A stretch of DNA of 64,000 nucleotides from Paracyclopina nana (GCA_019096065.1 JAGUCH010000004.1:2170001-2234000), one strand, 5' to 3'. Positions 10,331 through 24,900 are shown, numbered from the stretch's first letter. A program made the numbers and translations. Notes: generated by a model from the sequence alone, not told the origin.

Positions 10331-13300
10331 ATTTACATCGACGGATCGACCCGTGCAACTGACATCCACGTTTAAAACTGGCTGCAGTAAATTCGATTGT
10401 ATAAGTGTTATCAATAGTACTCCATAAATATGAACGCATAATTTGCATCAAGTTTAAATCCCTCAGCGAAAAAAGCTAACTTTTTTTATTCAAAAAAGGA
10501 TACACATAAAATATGCCTGGAAAGCTGAAAAGCCGAGGTTACTTTGATTCTTTGAGGAGATTGTTATGCTAGTACGTGAGATGTCTGCTTTTTGGGAGAA
10601 ATTGAATAGAATGCACTTTTCATCCTCCCTATATGTTCCATTGCTTTCCTTTTGATGCATTTGAAAGCTTCAATCGATGTTATTACAAGAAGTCATGTGA
10701 TCATGTTGCAGTAGCGTGTTCATTGACCAAGATCGAGCTGGTGTCAAGTTGACCTTCCCGCCCGGCCGGTCACGTCAGCAGCAATAGCAGCAGCAGCAGC
10801 TTCATCAAGACTGACCCAACAAAACACAGCAAACTTCAGCTCTGGTAGAAGAAGCAAGACGCCACAAATGTGCAACATTAGCACCAACATGACAAAACTC
10901 TAGCTTCCCTCGCGAAAAAATGTCGAATGAAATGGGGAGCTACTCTTTAAAAAAACTTACAAGTATAAACTTCATGATACTTTATTTACTAAATGATGCC
11001 GTTAAAATGCCTTCAAACTTTTCATGCTTCGGTACGAAAGCTTTCACGCCAGTTGGCCTTCAAAGTGCATTTAAAATGCCCTTGAACGTAGGCCAACCTT
11101 CGACCTTTCGAGGATCCTTTGATTATCCCAGTTGGATTTGGCGGAAGATAGTTACAGTAGAAATTGCAGGTCACTTTTATGAAGTTTGCTCAGAGAATAA
11201 AACTTGTTTGAGAGGCACTTGAAAAACCATTATTTATTTAAAGACCTGGAACTTTTTTCATTCTCAAGGCTTTGCTAAAGTTGCAGGGATGGAAATTGCA
11301 GTAAGATCCAGATGTTGCAAAATGCGCAACATTTTGCAAGGCCTCATGTAGACTTTTTTGGCGCAAAAAAGTACAGATTAAGTCAGATGCTGCTCGCCAA
11401 TTACAGATGAAAATGACAAATGCCTTACAAACTCAAAATACATTTTGCTTTGATTGAGGCCGAGGTGAGAAATCAATAATGTAGAAACTCGGCCTTACGT
11501 GAATAGTACTACAGCAAGCTCTCACAGATCTTTTGCAAACTTTTCTGCAAAATCCCTTTCATGAAAGTTTAATTTTGCAGACATTTTGGCCTTTGCAAAA
11601 GTGATGGAGAAGTTCAATACGCGGCTCTTGAGAACAAATAGAAGAAGTAGAGAGCTTGATCATCTATTCTCGCAATCAGAAAAGTCTCATTTTGCAGTAA
11701 TTGATTTATTTTCTTTGCAAGGACATTTCAAGCCTGGAATGTTATCCAGCTGAACTGAACGCAAACCACGAGAGGCCCTTTTTGTTCTCTTACGTCATCG
11801 ATCATTCTCCGAGGAGAGAGAGCAAAGAAAAAGCAAAAAGTGACTTTATGCCATGAGGGAGAGAGAGAGAAATTGAGAGAAAATCGTTACAACTCTCCAG
11901 AATGTACTTTGATGGCCGGAGTGATGCTGTGATCGAGCAAAAGGGTGCAAACTCAAGTTTCCGGCCAGCAAACTTTATTAATCCGGCTAGGTCGATGAGA
12001 CGCAGCTGCACTCGGTTGATGAGTCCAAAACTTGAGATTATGGGCATCCACCTTGGGATAATTGTCACGGGACCATGACAAGGAGTTGGCGCTGATTAGA
12101 GAGGGGTTTAATGAATTGTGTGCCCGCGGTGAGATATTTCTCGCGAGATGATGCTTCTGTTCCACTCCGCCCACTCAAGAATAATGCTGGGAAAATAATC
12201 ATAGCCAGATGATTGCGGACATGATGGCATCACTTTTATCCGGACCGACTCAAATCTAATCGTCAAGGGGTCATAAATGTTGACTATATGCACACTGGGT
12301 GACATAAGTATGGCAAAATACCATATTCCGCGAAACGACTCTATTTACTTAATAAGCCGTGCCATTTGACGGACAATTTTAGTGATGGCAATAAAAAGCT
12401 GCGCTTGATTAATATAGCGCAACTCTGTCCAGTTTTATGAAAGGAGACAAAAAATTGAAAAAAAAGATTTTTTTTCGGAGCTTTCGCCACGCTGTGACTC
12501 GAGAGGCTGTGTGTATAAAATGCAAATCGTCATCGTTTTGATCATTATAACGGTCAAATGCCGAAAATGACCCACCACTCGTACTTTGACCCCTGAGGAA
12601 TTCGAGTTGGAGGAAAATCCTTCTTAGATTCGGGACTTTTGAGGGTTTCTCGATGGTCATGATCGAAATGACCTGGTCCAAAAATTGGCGACGACGACGA
12701 GGACGCTCGATCATTGACCTTGTTAAACTGTAACTGTCAAAGGAAATTAAGCTCCGCTCTAATGCTAAAAGATGCCACAAACTAACTCAGCATGAAAGAG
12801 CTCGGAGTGCAATTTTAATTTCACCAAAATGACTCGGCCTCGGCAGTGATGAGAAAAACTATGCTTTATTTGTGGGAAATGACTTTATACTACATGTACA
12901 GTAGAATTGATGATGTGAATAAATCGCACTGCGCTTTTTCATTTCAACGTTGATATTGGGCTTTGCTCACGGTGTAGTTACATTTTTCCGAATAAGGTAA
13001 AAAAGATGGCGTTAGGAGTAACCTCCGATTCTTTTTCAAAGTTGCATCAACTAGTTTGTCGCATAATCGTTATCATTTGGCTTTTTGACTCTTAAAAACT
13101 CAATATTTGGCGTTCTTGTTAAGAAACGAGAGATTTTCTGCCTTTTCCAGAAAGCTCCACCGTGTATCAAGCTTGATTTTCTTGGGCAAATTGTCCTACA
13201 AAGTATGCAATTATTACTCAATTTGCCCATAAAATGACTACAAAAGTAGATTAAAACTTGCTTTTCAAAAATTAGAAGACTAAAATATTTGCAAAGTAGT

Positions 13301-13650
13301 TGAAATATATCAAATCTGGTTGCTTTAAAAATTGATCGGAGGTTCAATATTTTTAGATCGGGGCTAGTAGTGGGGCAGGTGCAAACAGAAACAGATCGAA
13401 ATTCAATTTTCAGCCCGCTTAGCTTACGCTGCTATTAGCTGGGGTATCATTAGCTCCTCCTGGCGGCAAAAATCATTACTACCACAGCCTCCGTAAGCAA
13501 AGCCCAATTGAAAGCCATTTATAATGGTTAGAAGCTTGTTTCTCGTACTAGCATAAAGTATCGTTAACGCTGGCTCTGATGCTGTATGAAAAGGATCGTG
13601 TGTTGGAAAGCGGCTAATTGGGGATATCAATTTGAACAAGTAACTACTTT
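10331..13650. other. Long gene-poor interval
   Basis: No coding exon, RNA gene or complete transposon is supported. Visible items are a short CAG run (about 10781-10800), an imperfect hairpin around 11061-11105 built from TTGGCCTTCAA-like arms, repeated TTTTGCA words near 11230-11720, and a GA-rich run at about 11808-11875. Confidence 0.4.
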
Positions 13651-13653
13651 TTA

Positions 13654-13873
13654 GGCCCGGTTCACCTACAAATTACGTCCGTAATTACCTGAATTAACTG
13701 AACAGAGTAAACTGCAGGTTTTTTTTGGTCTAATAGTTAGTATTATCCTTTAGGAAAAAAGCACAAATTCAAAGGAAAAAATGTCAAAAAGTTGTGTCTT
13801 CTCGCCGGAAATTGGCAAATATCCTTGTAATTTTGCTAAAAATTAGGCCGTAATTTTGCAGGTGAACCGAGCC
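13654..13873. mobile_element. Tourist-like MITE (PIF/Harbinger type), 220 bp
   Basis: The terminal inverted repeats start GGCCCGGTTCACCT on the left and GGCTCGGTTCACCT on the inverted right end, with further pairing through CAAAATTACG-like sequence. The element is flanked by the direct repeat TTA (13651-13653 and 13874-13876). A 3-bp TTA duplication with GG-starting ends is the signature of PIF/Harbinger MITEs. No transposase is present, so it is non-autonomous. Confidence 0.8.
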
Positions 13874-13876
13874 TTA

Positions 13877-15240
13877 ACCAATTTTAAAAAACACAAAAAA
13901 GCATAAGATCTACATTTCACTCATCCTTGAGCCCAAGCATTAAAAAAACAACAGCAGCAAAAACAACAACGTTGGGGCATTTCGAGCTCACGTTTGCCTT
14001 AAAGAAACGTATGACTGCATATAGTGAAAAAAATGTGGACATTTGCATGCAGCACTCGACGAGTCCTCGAGTGGATAGAAAGTAGCCAAGTTGAGAAGCT
14101 AGCTTTCTTGCTACTACTAGAAGTGCAGGCTCTGATTTAACATGTTCAAAATAACATTACGTAATAGGCATCGTATCATATTTATATTCTATATGCCCCT
14201 CAAAAGCGTAGTTACATCACGGCAACAAGGATCTGGCTTCCATCGCGCTGAAATATTATTTCTATAGCAATATAGTATGGCATGATTTTTGTCACGTTCT
14301 GCATTCTCCTCGCATTAGAGTGGCCTCTGAACGCAATCAGACTTGTTGCAAAGGTAACAAACAAGTGTCGTCCAAGCATCTAGGAAATGTGGCCTTGGCG
14401 AATTTTCGAACGAATTTTTTAGGCCACGAAAAAGAAGAAAGCTCAGCTTTGCGAAGAAGCTATATAATATCAATTCGGCTGATTGAGACGAATTTGTCCT
14501 CAACCTCATAATTGCATATCACTACTTATATGCACTAGGAAAAAGTGTCCGCTTGCTCATCTATTTATCTCCCGTTTTTTTATTTTCCGGGGAAACGCAA
14601 CATTAAGGGCAAGCTTTCCCGGAAATTGTGATAAACTGTATGTAATGGTTCTTACGGCCATAGTATATTATTATTGTTATAGACTCAATAATGTGAAAGC
14701 CTTTATACTTTTTGGCCGTTTTCTTCGCTATTATCTTCTTCTAGCTAGTTACGGTAAGAGTGAGTCAATATTGTGTGCCGGAAACCCAATCATTACCTCG
14801 CTTTTCTGCTTTCATAAGCACTGTAAGCATATATGGAGAAAAAAGTTCCTCTCAGCATAAATAATTGCATATGATGTAGATCTTTGCCCACAAACAAATC
14901 AGCTTATAGTGCAGCACATAAAGAAAGCATTTTTATCCCAAATGTTGGGAAAATCAGTAGCTCAATCAATATTGTGTGCGCTTACAGAAAAGTGCATACG
15001 CTCTACTATATGCACTATGTAAATACTTTCGAAAACATGTAGTTTAAAAATTGCTTTTAATTGTACTGAAAAAGGCGGACAAATGGAGCAACAAAGGTGG
15101 GCCATAAAACATCAGCCAAGCTATTTCCTTCACCTAAAAGGATGTATGGGCAAAATGTCACCTGCTCTTCTTTCTATCTCAGCAAGTGACAAACACGTTT
15201 TTTGCCTTCCACTCTAGCACTACTACTGTAAACACACATA
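13877..15240. other. Intergenic, no gene seen
   Basis: AT-rich sequence without convincing exons. It could contain upstream exons or control regions of the phosphatase gene, but none can be recognised. Confidence 0.35.
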
Positions 15241-15325
15241 GCTAAAAGGTATACCTTTTAGCGCGACAGCTCCAGATTCGTAATTACTCTCGTAGGTATT
15301 TATAGGTGGAAAATGCGTCATCAGT
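15241..15325 (+). promoter_or_regulatory. Candidate core promoter of the phosphatase gene with 22-bp palindrome
   Basis: A perfect 22-bp palindrome (half site GCTAAAAGGTA) occupies 15241-15262. A TATTTATA box follows at 15297-15304, and a TCAGT initiator at 15321-15325, spaced as a core promoter. The next plausible start codon of the phosphatase gene is at 15915, leaving a leader of about 590 bases. The assignment is inference. Confidence 0.45.
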
Positions 15326-15914
15326 GGAGTGGAAATAAGTGCAAGTGCTTTAATTAGTGATATACAGCTGCTTTCTTCTCAAGCAAGTCTCGCGTGCGTC
15401 ACAACATGTCAAAACCACGTGGTTCCCTAAAGGAGGCTCATCTTCAAAAAGAGCTCTACAGAGCATACATACGATCAATCTAGCCAAAAAAGCGTATTAT
15501 GTATTGTTCCACCTGAGCCATGTCCTCATATCTCGTCCAAGCAAGAAGGCAAACCCAAGAGCTATATAGAGAGGATATGATAAAGTGAGAACGCGCGCGG
15601 CCTCTTATTCAGTAGGTGATGCAAAAGAAGAAGCTAGTAGTGGGCCTGAAGTAGTAGAAGTAGTTGTTGTAGAAAAAAAACCTGTACAATATTCTCCACA
15701 CAGAGGAAAGTTGTGCACTGCTTCACACAAATACTGCATGCGGAGAGCTTCCTCTCAAGTTCACGCGGCCGCCGTCGCGGCCTCGAATTCGTCGTTAGCT
15801 GCTGCGATATCCTTCAAAGTCGCGCGACCTCGGCTGTTGCTTCTACGGTCCTCAGTCGGCCTCAACGCAGCAAGTGAGACACATGACTGGAATCCTACTA
15901 CACCCGTCGGATTA

Positions 15915-18900
15915 ATGTGTGCTGCAATGGCACCCAGCGGCGGGAGATCCCCCTACGGCGGCCCCGCCCCCAACTCCTCCCTCAACGAGGCCGCAGCCTA
16001 CGCCTACGACCTTCAAGGCGGCGGAGCCGGCCACGCCCCCTCGGCCGCAAAAGCTCTGTACGAGGGCAGAGGCATGGCCTATGATGTGAGGTCCAAGCAC
16101 GCCCCGCCCATGGCCACGCCCTCGGGCTACTACCCCAACGAAGAGGAGGCCCACTTTGGCCCGCCTGGCACCGGAGGGTATGGAGACTATGGAGACTCTA
16201 CGGGCTTCTATGCCCCGCCTCCCGCACTCCATAGGCAGCCCGGAGGCCACGTGTCACGTGGAGGTCATCCCGACCAGGGAGGCTGGTACAGAGGTCAGGG
16301 CGGGGCCATGGGAGGGGTTGGCTTCATCGAGGATGAATATGTGACCTCCTTCAGTGATGAGGAAGCCGACGACTTTGACTCGAGAATGTCCAGAGTTCAG
16401 GGCGGGGGCTTTGAGGGCCACGCCCGCGCCAAGAGCCTCCTCCGGTTCAATGAGTTGGAGAGGGAGCGATCCAGAAGGAGGCAGACCATTGTCAAGCACA
16501 AGACAGGCTCCAAGTTGTTCCCTGGCAAGCTCAAATTGTCCATGATGAACACTGGCCTCATCCCACTCAAGAAAGGTAGGAGGCTAATTTAAATAGATTC
16601 AAATTTTCCCGCCCTTCCTTGTTGGGTGCAGTGAAATGTGTGACCCATTAAGTTTTATGGATGCATATGTATCCTTCTTTTTCATATAATATATTAGCTA
16701 CTATATATTTATTTAGTAGCTATAATATATGTAGTATTGCTCACTGATGCATTGTCTATACTTGTGGGATGTGCTGGTGTGTCAGCCAGTTCAGATGAAA
16801 TGAAGCATCCATTATCACTATAATGGAGTGAAATCAGGTCGCCATTCAATATCTGGCTTTTGTCCTCCTGATTGTTTCTTTTCTGTCACGTAATAATCAA
16901 TCTAATTGGGCCAAATTCAATTAGTCCTGCAGCTGGGACCAATCACACTGCCATATAGCAATCCAATGTCACTTTTGAGATTTATGAGAATTGATGATGT
17001 CACAAACGTGACAAAAAGGCTGGCGGCCACTGCACAGCTTCGCAGAAAAGAGGAACCTTTATGCACTTTACATCTCTCGGCCTTCAGACAAAGTTTAGAA
17101 AAATAAGGATATTTGTGACTTCTACTTTCTGTAAACAAAGTCTATAAAGTCTGCCTTAAAAAGAAGGCGCATTTACTTCAACTCTGCATAAACTTCCAGC
17201 TTGCAACGCTTTTATTGATACTATTGGCTACATGAGCAGCAGAAAAGAGCTTGAAAAAAGGAGCTGCTTTCACTGGGCGGTGGCTTTGCACTCAGTATTA
17301 CTCAAACTCAGTATTAGAGGATCAGTTTTCGTACTTATTCTGTAATCCGAGGCCATCTTCCAAATACGCACTTGTATTAACCATTTTGGGCACCATATCT
17401 TTGGGGCCCCCTATAACACATTACACCATCAGATGAGGAAGCTTCAGATTGATGATACAGGACATTACAAGCATTATTCCTCCAATATGTATTATGGATT
17501 TCTCCTGACATTCTTCCATAAGTGATTAGCATAAAATAATAGCTATTTGCTGAGGCATGCCAGGTTTAGTTCCGCAATCGCTCACCACATTCAAAGGTGG
17601 CGCCACCTCCGCCTTTTCCTTAACGTAACTAATTGAGGCTGGCAAAACTCAATTCCCCAGGTGTACATATCAGCTGAAAGCTGCTGTTTTTGCTCGATAA
17701 TTCGCCAATAAATTGGGGAAAAGGCCAACAAGAGCGTTATTAGCAGTCCAATTTCCGAAGAAGAGCAATCGATGGCACAGTTTTCTGCGCAAAGCCTGCA
17801 CACATATGATGATGGTAGTGGTATATAGTGAGATTATCATCATGATATTGATATCGGCGGACATAATGGAATGCTGGCACCTTCTTCATTCAAATACTAC
17901 TACAATATAGTACATCTGATATGGCTGTACTAAAACATGTAATGCATTTCTTACAGCAGAAGGAGACAGCTTCACGTCTGAATTCTATGCCAATCCCGTG
18001 TCCATAGGAGATTTCGAAAAGCACTGTGCACAAAGGCGAAAGTATCCAGTGCTGCTGCAAATCGAGTTCAACAACGCGACCAGGGAACATGACAACCAAG
18101 TGAGCATACATTTTCTCTCGTTTTCTCCCTGACCTACTTATTTCCAAGGTAGCAGCTTCTCAAGTGACCTCGATAATTAGTTGAAAGCTAGCTAGCAATT
18201 CGGTGTACTTTCCAAATCTGAAATCCGAAGCAACGCGAAAACCTTGAATCCTAATGAAACTCAAGTCTCAAGGTGCTCGCGCATTGCAGACTTTAAATTG
18301 TGGGATTATGCAGACTCATCCAAGTTCCAAATCTCTTTTCAGACCACTCGAGTTGGTGCCATGAAAGCTAATGGCGAGAAGAACCAGAATCCTCGCATCG
18401 TACCATGTGAGTACCAGATTCTTTCTAATTACTAGAAAGCTGCTCAAACGCTGATTCATCAGTGCAGTGTAAATAAGCAGTGTATTGCACAACACCAGAC
18501 GAGCCAGGAAATGTGTGGGAATGCCATGCACATGTGTTGTAATGCTGGAAGCTCTTTTGTTGGTTTAAGACATTGTCTAGGCCTGCTACATGCATTATAG
18601 AATACATATAGCATGTTTGCAGACTGTATCTGTAGTAGCATAGGAAGTACGACTGAAGGGAGCCTTCTGGGACTCCCATTAACTGTAATACAGTCTTCTG
18701 CTCACAGCTAAAACCCAGTTGTAATTCGTTACACACACCTGTGTACACAATGCCCTCAAAGCAAGACGTATCCTTGACTTTAGTAGTGAAAGCTGGGTAC
18801 ATTTCATACATATGTTGTTATTATTGTCTGCGGAATTTTTGGCATTCCTCGAGCTCCGGAAAATTAATTTTGCGGGAAAAGCAGACTTTGGAAGTGGAGA

Positions 18901-21900
18901 GAGGCTTTCTTGGACAATAATCAAGGATAATGAAGAAGCTACATGATATGTATTTGTATGGCCTTGAAAGAACTGCTGTAGCAACTAGTAAAGTTGGAAA
19001 CTTTGATAAAAAGCCTGTGCCTCTTCATTTTGGCTTTTTCGCCCAGGAGAAAATATTGCCTATGCCATTTTTCATCTTTCGAGCAACCTTCTTCAGCCAT
19101 CCTTTTTCATGGCACTTTCATAAAGGCCGTTCTCATATTGCCGAAAAAAGCTAAGCTAAGTTAAAAAAGCTAAGCAAACGCTCAACATTTAAAGCAGAGC
19201 AGCTGTTTTTTGTGAATGTTGAGCAAAATAACTGGTTTTCGTTGCCTAATTTCGCTCAACATTCACAAAAAGCAGCTGCTTTGCTTTAAATGTTGAGCGT
19301 TTGCTTAGCTTATCTACCTTAACTTAGCTATTTCTGGCAATATGAGAACGGCCTTTAGTAGTGCTTTCTGCAGCAAAAACTTGAATTTTCCCATCTCTCT
19401 CCAAGAGCGAGAGTGCATTTCCAGCCAAAAAAGAATTGAACTTCCCACACTCCTTCCAAAAGTTATATACGTTCTTCTAGCATGAAAAAGAAGGAATTTT
19501 AATCATCCTTTTTTCGCGCAGATGACTACAACCGTGTCGTGCTGGAAATGGACGAAGGTGTACCTGACTCTGATTACATCAATGCTTCATATGTCGATGT
19601 AAGCTCCCTTTTTATGCAGAATAAACCCACATTTTGACCCGAAATTCCTCTTTTTTCTTTTCCTACTAATCAAAACAGAGCTTGGTCCAACCCAAGGCCT
19701 ACATCGTAACTCAAGGCCCCACCGAAACGACCATTGGCGATTTTTGGAGGATGGTGTGGCAAGAAAGAGCCTCATGTATCGTCATGGTCACAAGAACATT
19801 TGACTTTATTAGGGTAAGCCCCCGTCATTACGTAACTCTTGAGCTTGCTACCTGGTCGTGACCTAATAAAGCATGGAAATTAGGCAAGAATAGAACTGAG
19901 TTATTGGAAAGCCTAAGCACATAAGTAACAGGCCAAATTCGGCCATTAGATCATAAGGCTAAGCAGCTTTCATGAAATGGAAAGCCACGACATTATAAAA
20001 AGGAGCAGCATATTTTTTCACAGCTGAAATTTGCTAGCTGGATTTTTAATTAAAAACCCATGTCAAGTTAAAACAGTTTTATATCAGGAAAAGTTAGTGG
20101 TAGGCTGTGACGTCACAGACATGGCAAAAACATTGCATTTTCATGCTATTCCAGGTCATGTGTGTTCAGTATTGGCCTGCGGGCAAAAATCGTGAGGAAA
20201 TCTACAGTGGAGTCGGCGTCACAGTGGAAAATGAGGAGCAGTTGGCTAATTTCATGATCAGAACCATCCGAATGAGAAAGGTAAATTATGCTGCCAAAAC
20301 AATCCAGGAAAATAACGCTTGCCATCTAAAAATTTTCAGAACGGCGAAGAGCGCAAGGTGATTCTATTTCATTACACAGAATGGCCGTGCCATTCAAATC
20401 CGTTTTCCAATGCCTTACTCGAGTTCCGAAGGCGAGTGCGTAATGTGATGAATCACCATCCAGACACTCAGGATGGACCTGTCATTGTCCATTGCAAGTA
20501 AGAGCCCAAATAACATGTATACTTCTCACTTCATACGTATCACTTCGAGGGCGCAGAATGCTAAGGAGCTGCTTTCACTTGCAAGCCACGAGCTTACACC
20601 TTATTAAGTTTGCAAAACGACAACAAACTTAATAATGAATTAACTGTGGTAATTGTACAACCGCAGAATATTACCACTTTCACTTCGAACTACACGAAAT
20701 AATTAATATCGAAAGCAGCATAAAAGGGAGAAAGCAAATTATGCTCAATTCTCGGAAGCCGATAGTTTAAGAAAAGTTTTTCATAGATTTTGCTCCTTTA
20801 ATGGACTCCGGAAATTCATTGTGCTCATTTCCGCCGCAAGAAAAATTATCATTGTTTTGACGGTGGACAAAAGGTCCTCAGATGAAATTGGCAAAAAAAA
20901 TCTATTTGCAGGCGGCAGGAAATTGCATCCGATACTGAAGTATTGCTTTGATGGCTTTTAGTCTTCATTTCTCCCGAGACCTCTAATTCAATTTTGGGCT
21001 GATTGAGGTGTCACTGCATCACATCTACTGTTGTAGCCTTCTGGCAAAAAGCTACTTTTTCTGACCATCATCTTGACCACATGAGAGCCAAGGAAAAGCA
21101 ATAAAAAGGAAAAAGGCTGAAACCCTTACTTCCTACTACAATATATAGGGAGGCTTCTCAAAACACTAATGGCTTCTTGTGACACTTGACAATTTGTTGC
21201 ACTATCTGGCTTTCACAGCTCCAGTTCCTAGAGGAGAAAGCCTGACTCGGTACCAGCCAAAAATATGGGAATTTATAAGCTCTCATCTCGACAGAAAACT
21301 GATTATTCATCAAAAGAGAAAGTCTGAATGCAAATTAGGCTCCTTTGCTGAGTCTTCAGATTTATTACAACTGGAGTTTTTTCTCTATATGAATTCAGCC
21401 AGAAACATGCCAAGCTGATGACGAATTTTTCCAGTTGCCAAGTTTTTCAATGGGACTGAAAAGCCTACTTTTTGCATTAAAAGTAAACTTGGCAATATCA
21501 TCACAAATCGACATAATCTTCTAGCTCAAATTGGGTGCATCAAATATTGAGTAAGACTTATTGCCTGCAATGGTTCTTTATTCACGCCTATTGTTCAAGC
21601 AAGAGGTACTTGTCCTTGAAAATGATCAATAAACGAGTATCAATAAAGATCTACTTGCCAAATGTCAACTGTCAAAGTCAATTGCTATTGAATAGCGCGG
21701 TAAAATCGGTGGTAGCGTCACAATCGGTAAAAGCTTGAGCCTTAGCAGGCTAGACTTGATGAATCAAAGGCCAAAATGAAGGCCCCCCTCGTTGGGGAGC
21801 AATGGCGGCCTTCAAGGACGAAAAGAATAGATCTCTATCGTTCAAAGGTAAAACAGCAAGTGATTTTATTGCGGCAAAAAGGACGCTAGCTCAGCTGCAG

Positions 21901-24900
21901 CTAGCGCCAGCGCAACAGCGCTACCAGACAAACCCCCCTCCGGCCTTTGCTGAGACAAAGGCCGTCAGGTTCGATAACATCAATAAAGAACAATTCCTAC
22001 AATTCTGGCATCTGAACATTAATTCTTGTTGGTGCGGCAGACCACGAGTCGCCAGCCTCTAGCGAGGTTGCAATCCTTGATGGAGGACGGTGAGAGGCTG
22101 GTCAGCGAGGCCGTTGCCAGCGCCAAAAGCGACCGTAGTCACGTAGTTGCCGTCAGACGAACGGGTCCAGCCAAATTTTACGTGCTTGACTAGACTAAAC
22201 GTGTGCAGATTGAACACAGCGCATGCGGCGAAATCATTGATCAGCGTCAAATATGGGACTCGTTGGTGGTGCCAGGCCTCGTGGCCTAGCGCCCCACAAG
22301 TCTTGCAGCGAGTCCTCATCATCGGGCAGGTCTTCAGGACGTGATCAGCAGACTTGCAGCGAGGATACGCGCATTTTACCTTGATCTTGCGGCATGGTGG
22401 ATCTTTGAATTTTGGCACCTCTTCGCCCTTTTCTTTTGCCACAGCCGTAGCCAGCCTGCCATACTCCAGACGATGAGCGTTGGACCCGCAGCGTTGGCAG
22501 TGATGCGGGGTTTCGAGGCTGGCGTCGAATAGGTCGACAATGACCTCATGCACCGTCACATCGTGCAGCTCCTTGCCGCTAGTGATGGTACGGAGCTCGG
22601 CCCTGAGCTCGGGTGACAAGGCGAAGACGTCCACGGGCATTGCGAGGCCAGTCTTCAAAGACTGGTACATCACGGAGGGCTGATTGACGGTGGCGGCGAA
22701 CTCGTTTTGGCAGAGGTACGCTGGGGGAGGCGTCACGGTGGCATCATCCATCCATTCCCGCGCGCCTAGCGGCCGATAGTGATCAGGGTTCTTGCTCGTT
22801 GAATTGGCGAATCTTTGCTTGTTCTTGACAAAGTTCAACAGCAGAACAATATGCCGATTTGCATCAGCGCGATCATCTATCTCCAGTCGACGCATGATTT
22901 TGGCGGCCATTCGCGTCACCAATATGGCTGGCAGCGCCACGTGATACCACGCGTACAGCATGAGCCCAGCCTCCCATTGTTGCCAAGGCCGCGCAAAGTC
23001 GGCCTTTGCGGCCCTCAGCTGCACGCAGCCATCAGCGATGGACACGTCAGGAGGTGGCGCTTCTCGAGGGTGCTCCTTTTTCCATCGATCTTCATGGATC
23101 ATCTTGAACTTGGTGGGCAGCGTCAACCTCGAGGCCACGTAGCTAGCGCCAGTCTTCATCTCCGAATAATGAGTCTGAGGCTGCGGGAAGGCTAGCGCCG
23201 CCAAGTTCATCGCATCACAGACTGGGTAGCAAGGAACATTCATTGCTGTCAGCCGTCGTTGGTCATCGCTGACAGCAAACTGCACCTTCTTCACCGATGA
23301 GGCGTTTAGCAACGCCTGGATGGGGGCAGGAATTTCCACTCCACGCACATTGTCGGTGGCAAATCGGGCATTGACAGTGCCGCCATAGTTGACTTGCACC
23401 AGCACGCCGACTCCATTAGGAGCCATCGCAATAAAGGCCGTGAATGCCTCTGGAGGTGGCCTTGATTGCCCAAAATCTGCCTTTTCATAGGCAGCCTGAG
23501 TCCAATTCTCAGTGCAGATCGTCATCCAGGTGTGCTTGAAGATGGACGCGAAGAACTCATTTTTCTTCAGTGCCTCTTCCAGCCTTGGCCATTGATTGGG
23601 ATCATCATACGTGAGGAGGTTGCGTCGACCTTCGGCCATCCTCAAGTCGAACGGGCCCTGGCCCGCCCAGCTGTCCTGCTCAGCCATCCCTAGCGGGTAA
23701 TAGGCTAGACAAGCATCATCATCCACGCCGTGGTATATGGCGTCCTTCGGCTCTTGCGCAATGGGCAGCTTGGAGTCGCACAACTCCTCCGGGCAGGTGG
23801 CTCCAGGCGGCTCGCCTGCCAGCCTCGCACGAGCTACGCTGCAGGGCGATACCAGTTCGGAAGATGGCAAGGGGCAAGGAGGGGCTGCCAGCATGGTCTC
23901 AGCAGCTCCGCCCCAGGGGCTGAGGGCGCAGAGGAGTCCTGAGGCCGAAAAGTCCCTGAGAACTTGGGCCTCAGCTTGGTAGGACCCAAAATCGTCGAAT
24001 TCGGACAGCCATCGCAGCGACCTGCCCTGGTCCCTTAGCGGGAAAGCCTGGAGCAGCGACCGCAGCGCGGCCTCATCAGGGCCCTCTCCGGGATCCACAG
24101 GTTGCGAACTTGTTGGCGGATTCCAGCGAGGAGCCTGAAAATGCGTGAGCATTTCAGCAGGCCGTCCAGTGCGTCTTCTTTTTGCTCGTCAGACAGCGTC
24201 ATGGCCACCGTCTCCTCGGGCTTCTTGGTCAGGTTGACGACTTGCTTCTTGAAAATGTGCACGTGGTGCATCAGCATCACCTTGAGAGGGTCCATGCCAT
24301 CCGACAAAGCTGCCATCCTGCAGGCGTCACGATAAGGAGCATTTACCCGCTGGATCAGCCTAGCGGCCTCGCGACGGTCGTCATCCGGCAATCGAGGCCC
24401 ATAATCGACCTTCCAGGCCATAATGGCCACCCGTCCACTAGCGTAGAGGGTGATGCGGAGGTCGTTCGTCATTTCCAACCATTCATCCATATAATACGCG
24501 GCCTCGAATCCCCAGTCCCTTGCGAAACTGGCCGCACGCTCATTGAGGTCTTCTTCCCGGGTGTTGGAGTGGATGTCCTCGGCGGTAACCAGGACCTCCG
24601 GCACGTCGCATCCCGGGGTGAAGTAGGCCCAGTCGAAAGGCTGGCCACTGAGCTCACGCTCCAGGACCGAGTCAGATCGTCGGATTGGATTGGGGCGGCG
24701 CGGATCGAATTCAGGCTCGCGGGGGAATTCCGCCACGGGTGGCACTGGGCGGTGAGCCATGGCCTCGACTTCCCATTCCTTGACCGGCCTCGGGGCTTGA
24801 TTGGCATACGAAGCCTCCCTGGCATTGCGCTTCTCAAGGGAGTGCTTGGCCCGATAGCGAGCACCGTCTCCAGTGTCCTCGGTGTCCTCGGCGAATTGCA

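Noticed and set aside
10920-11222. 100-codon plus-strand open frame
   Set aside because: No domain, AT-driven codon use and a hairpin inside; not convincing as a gene.
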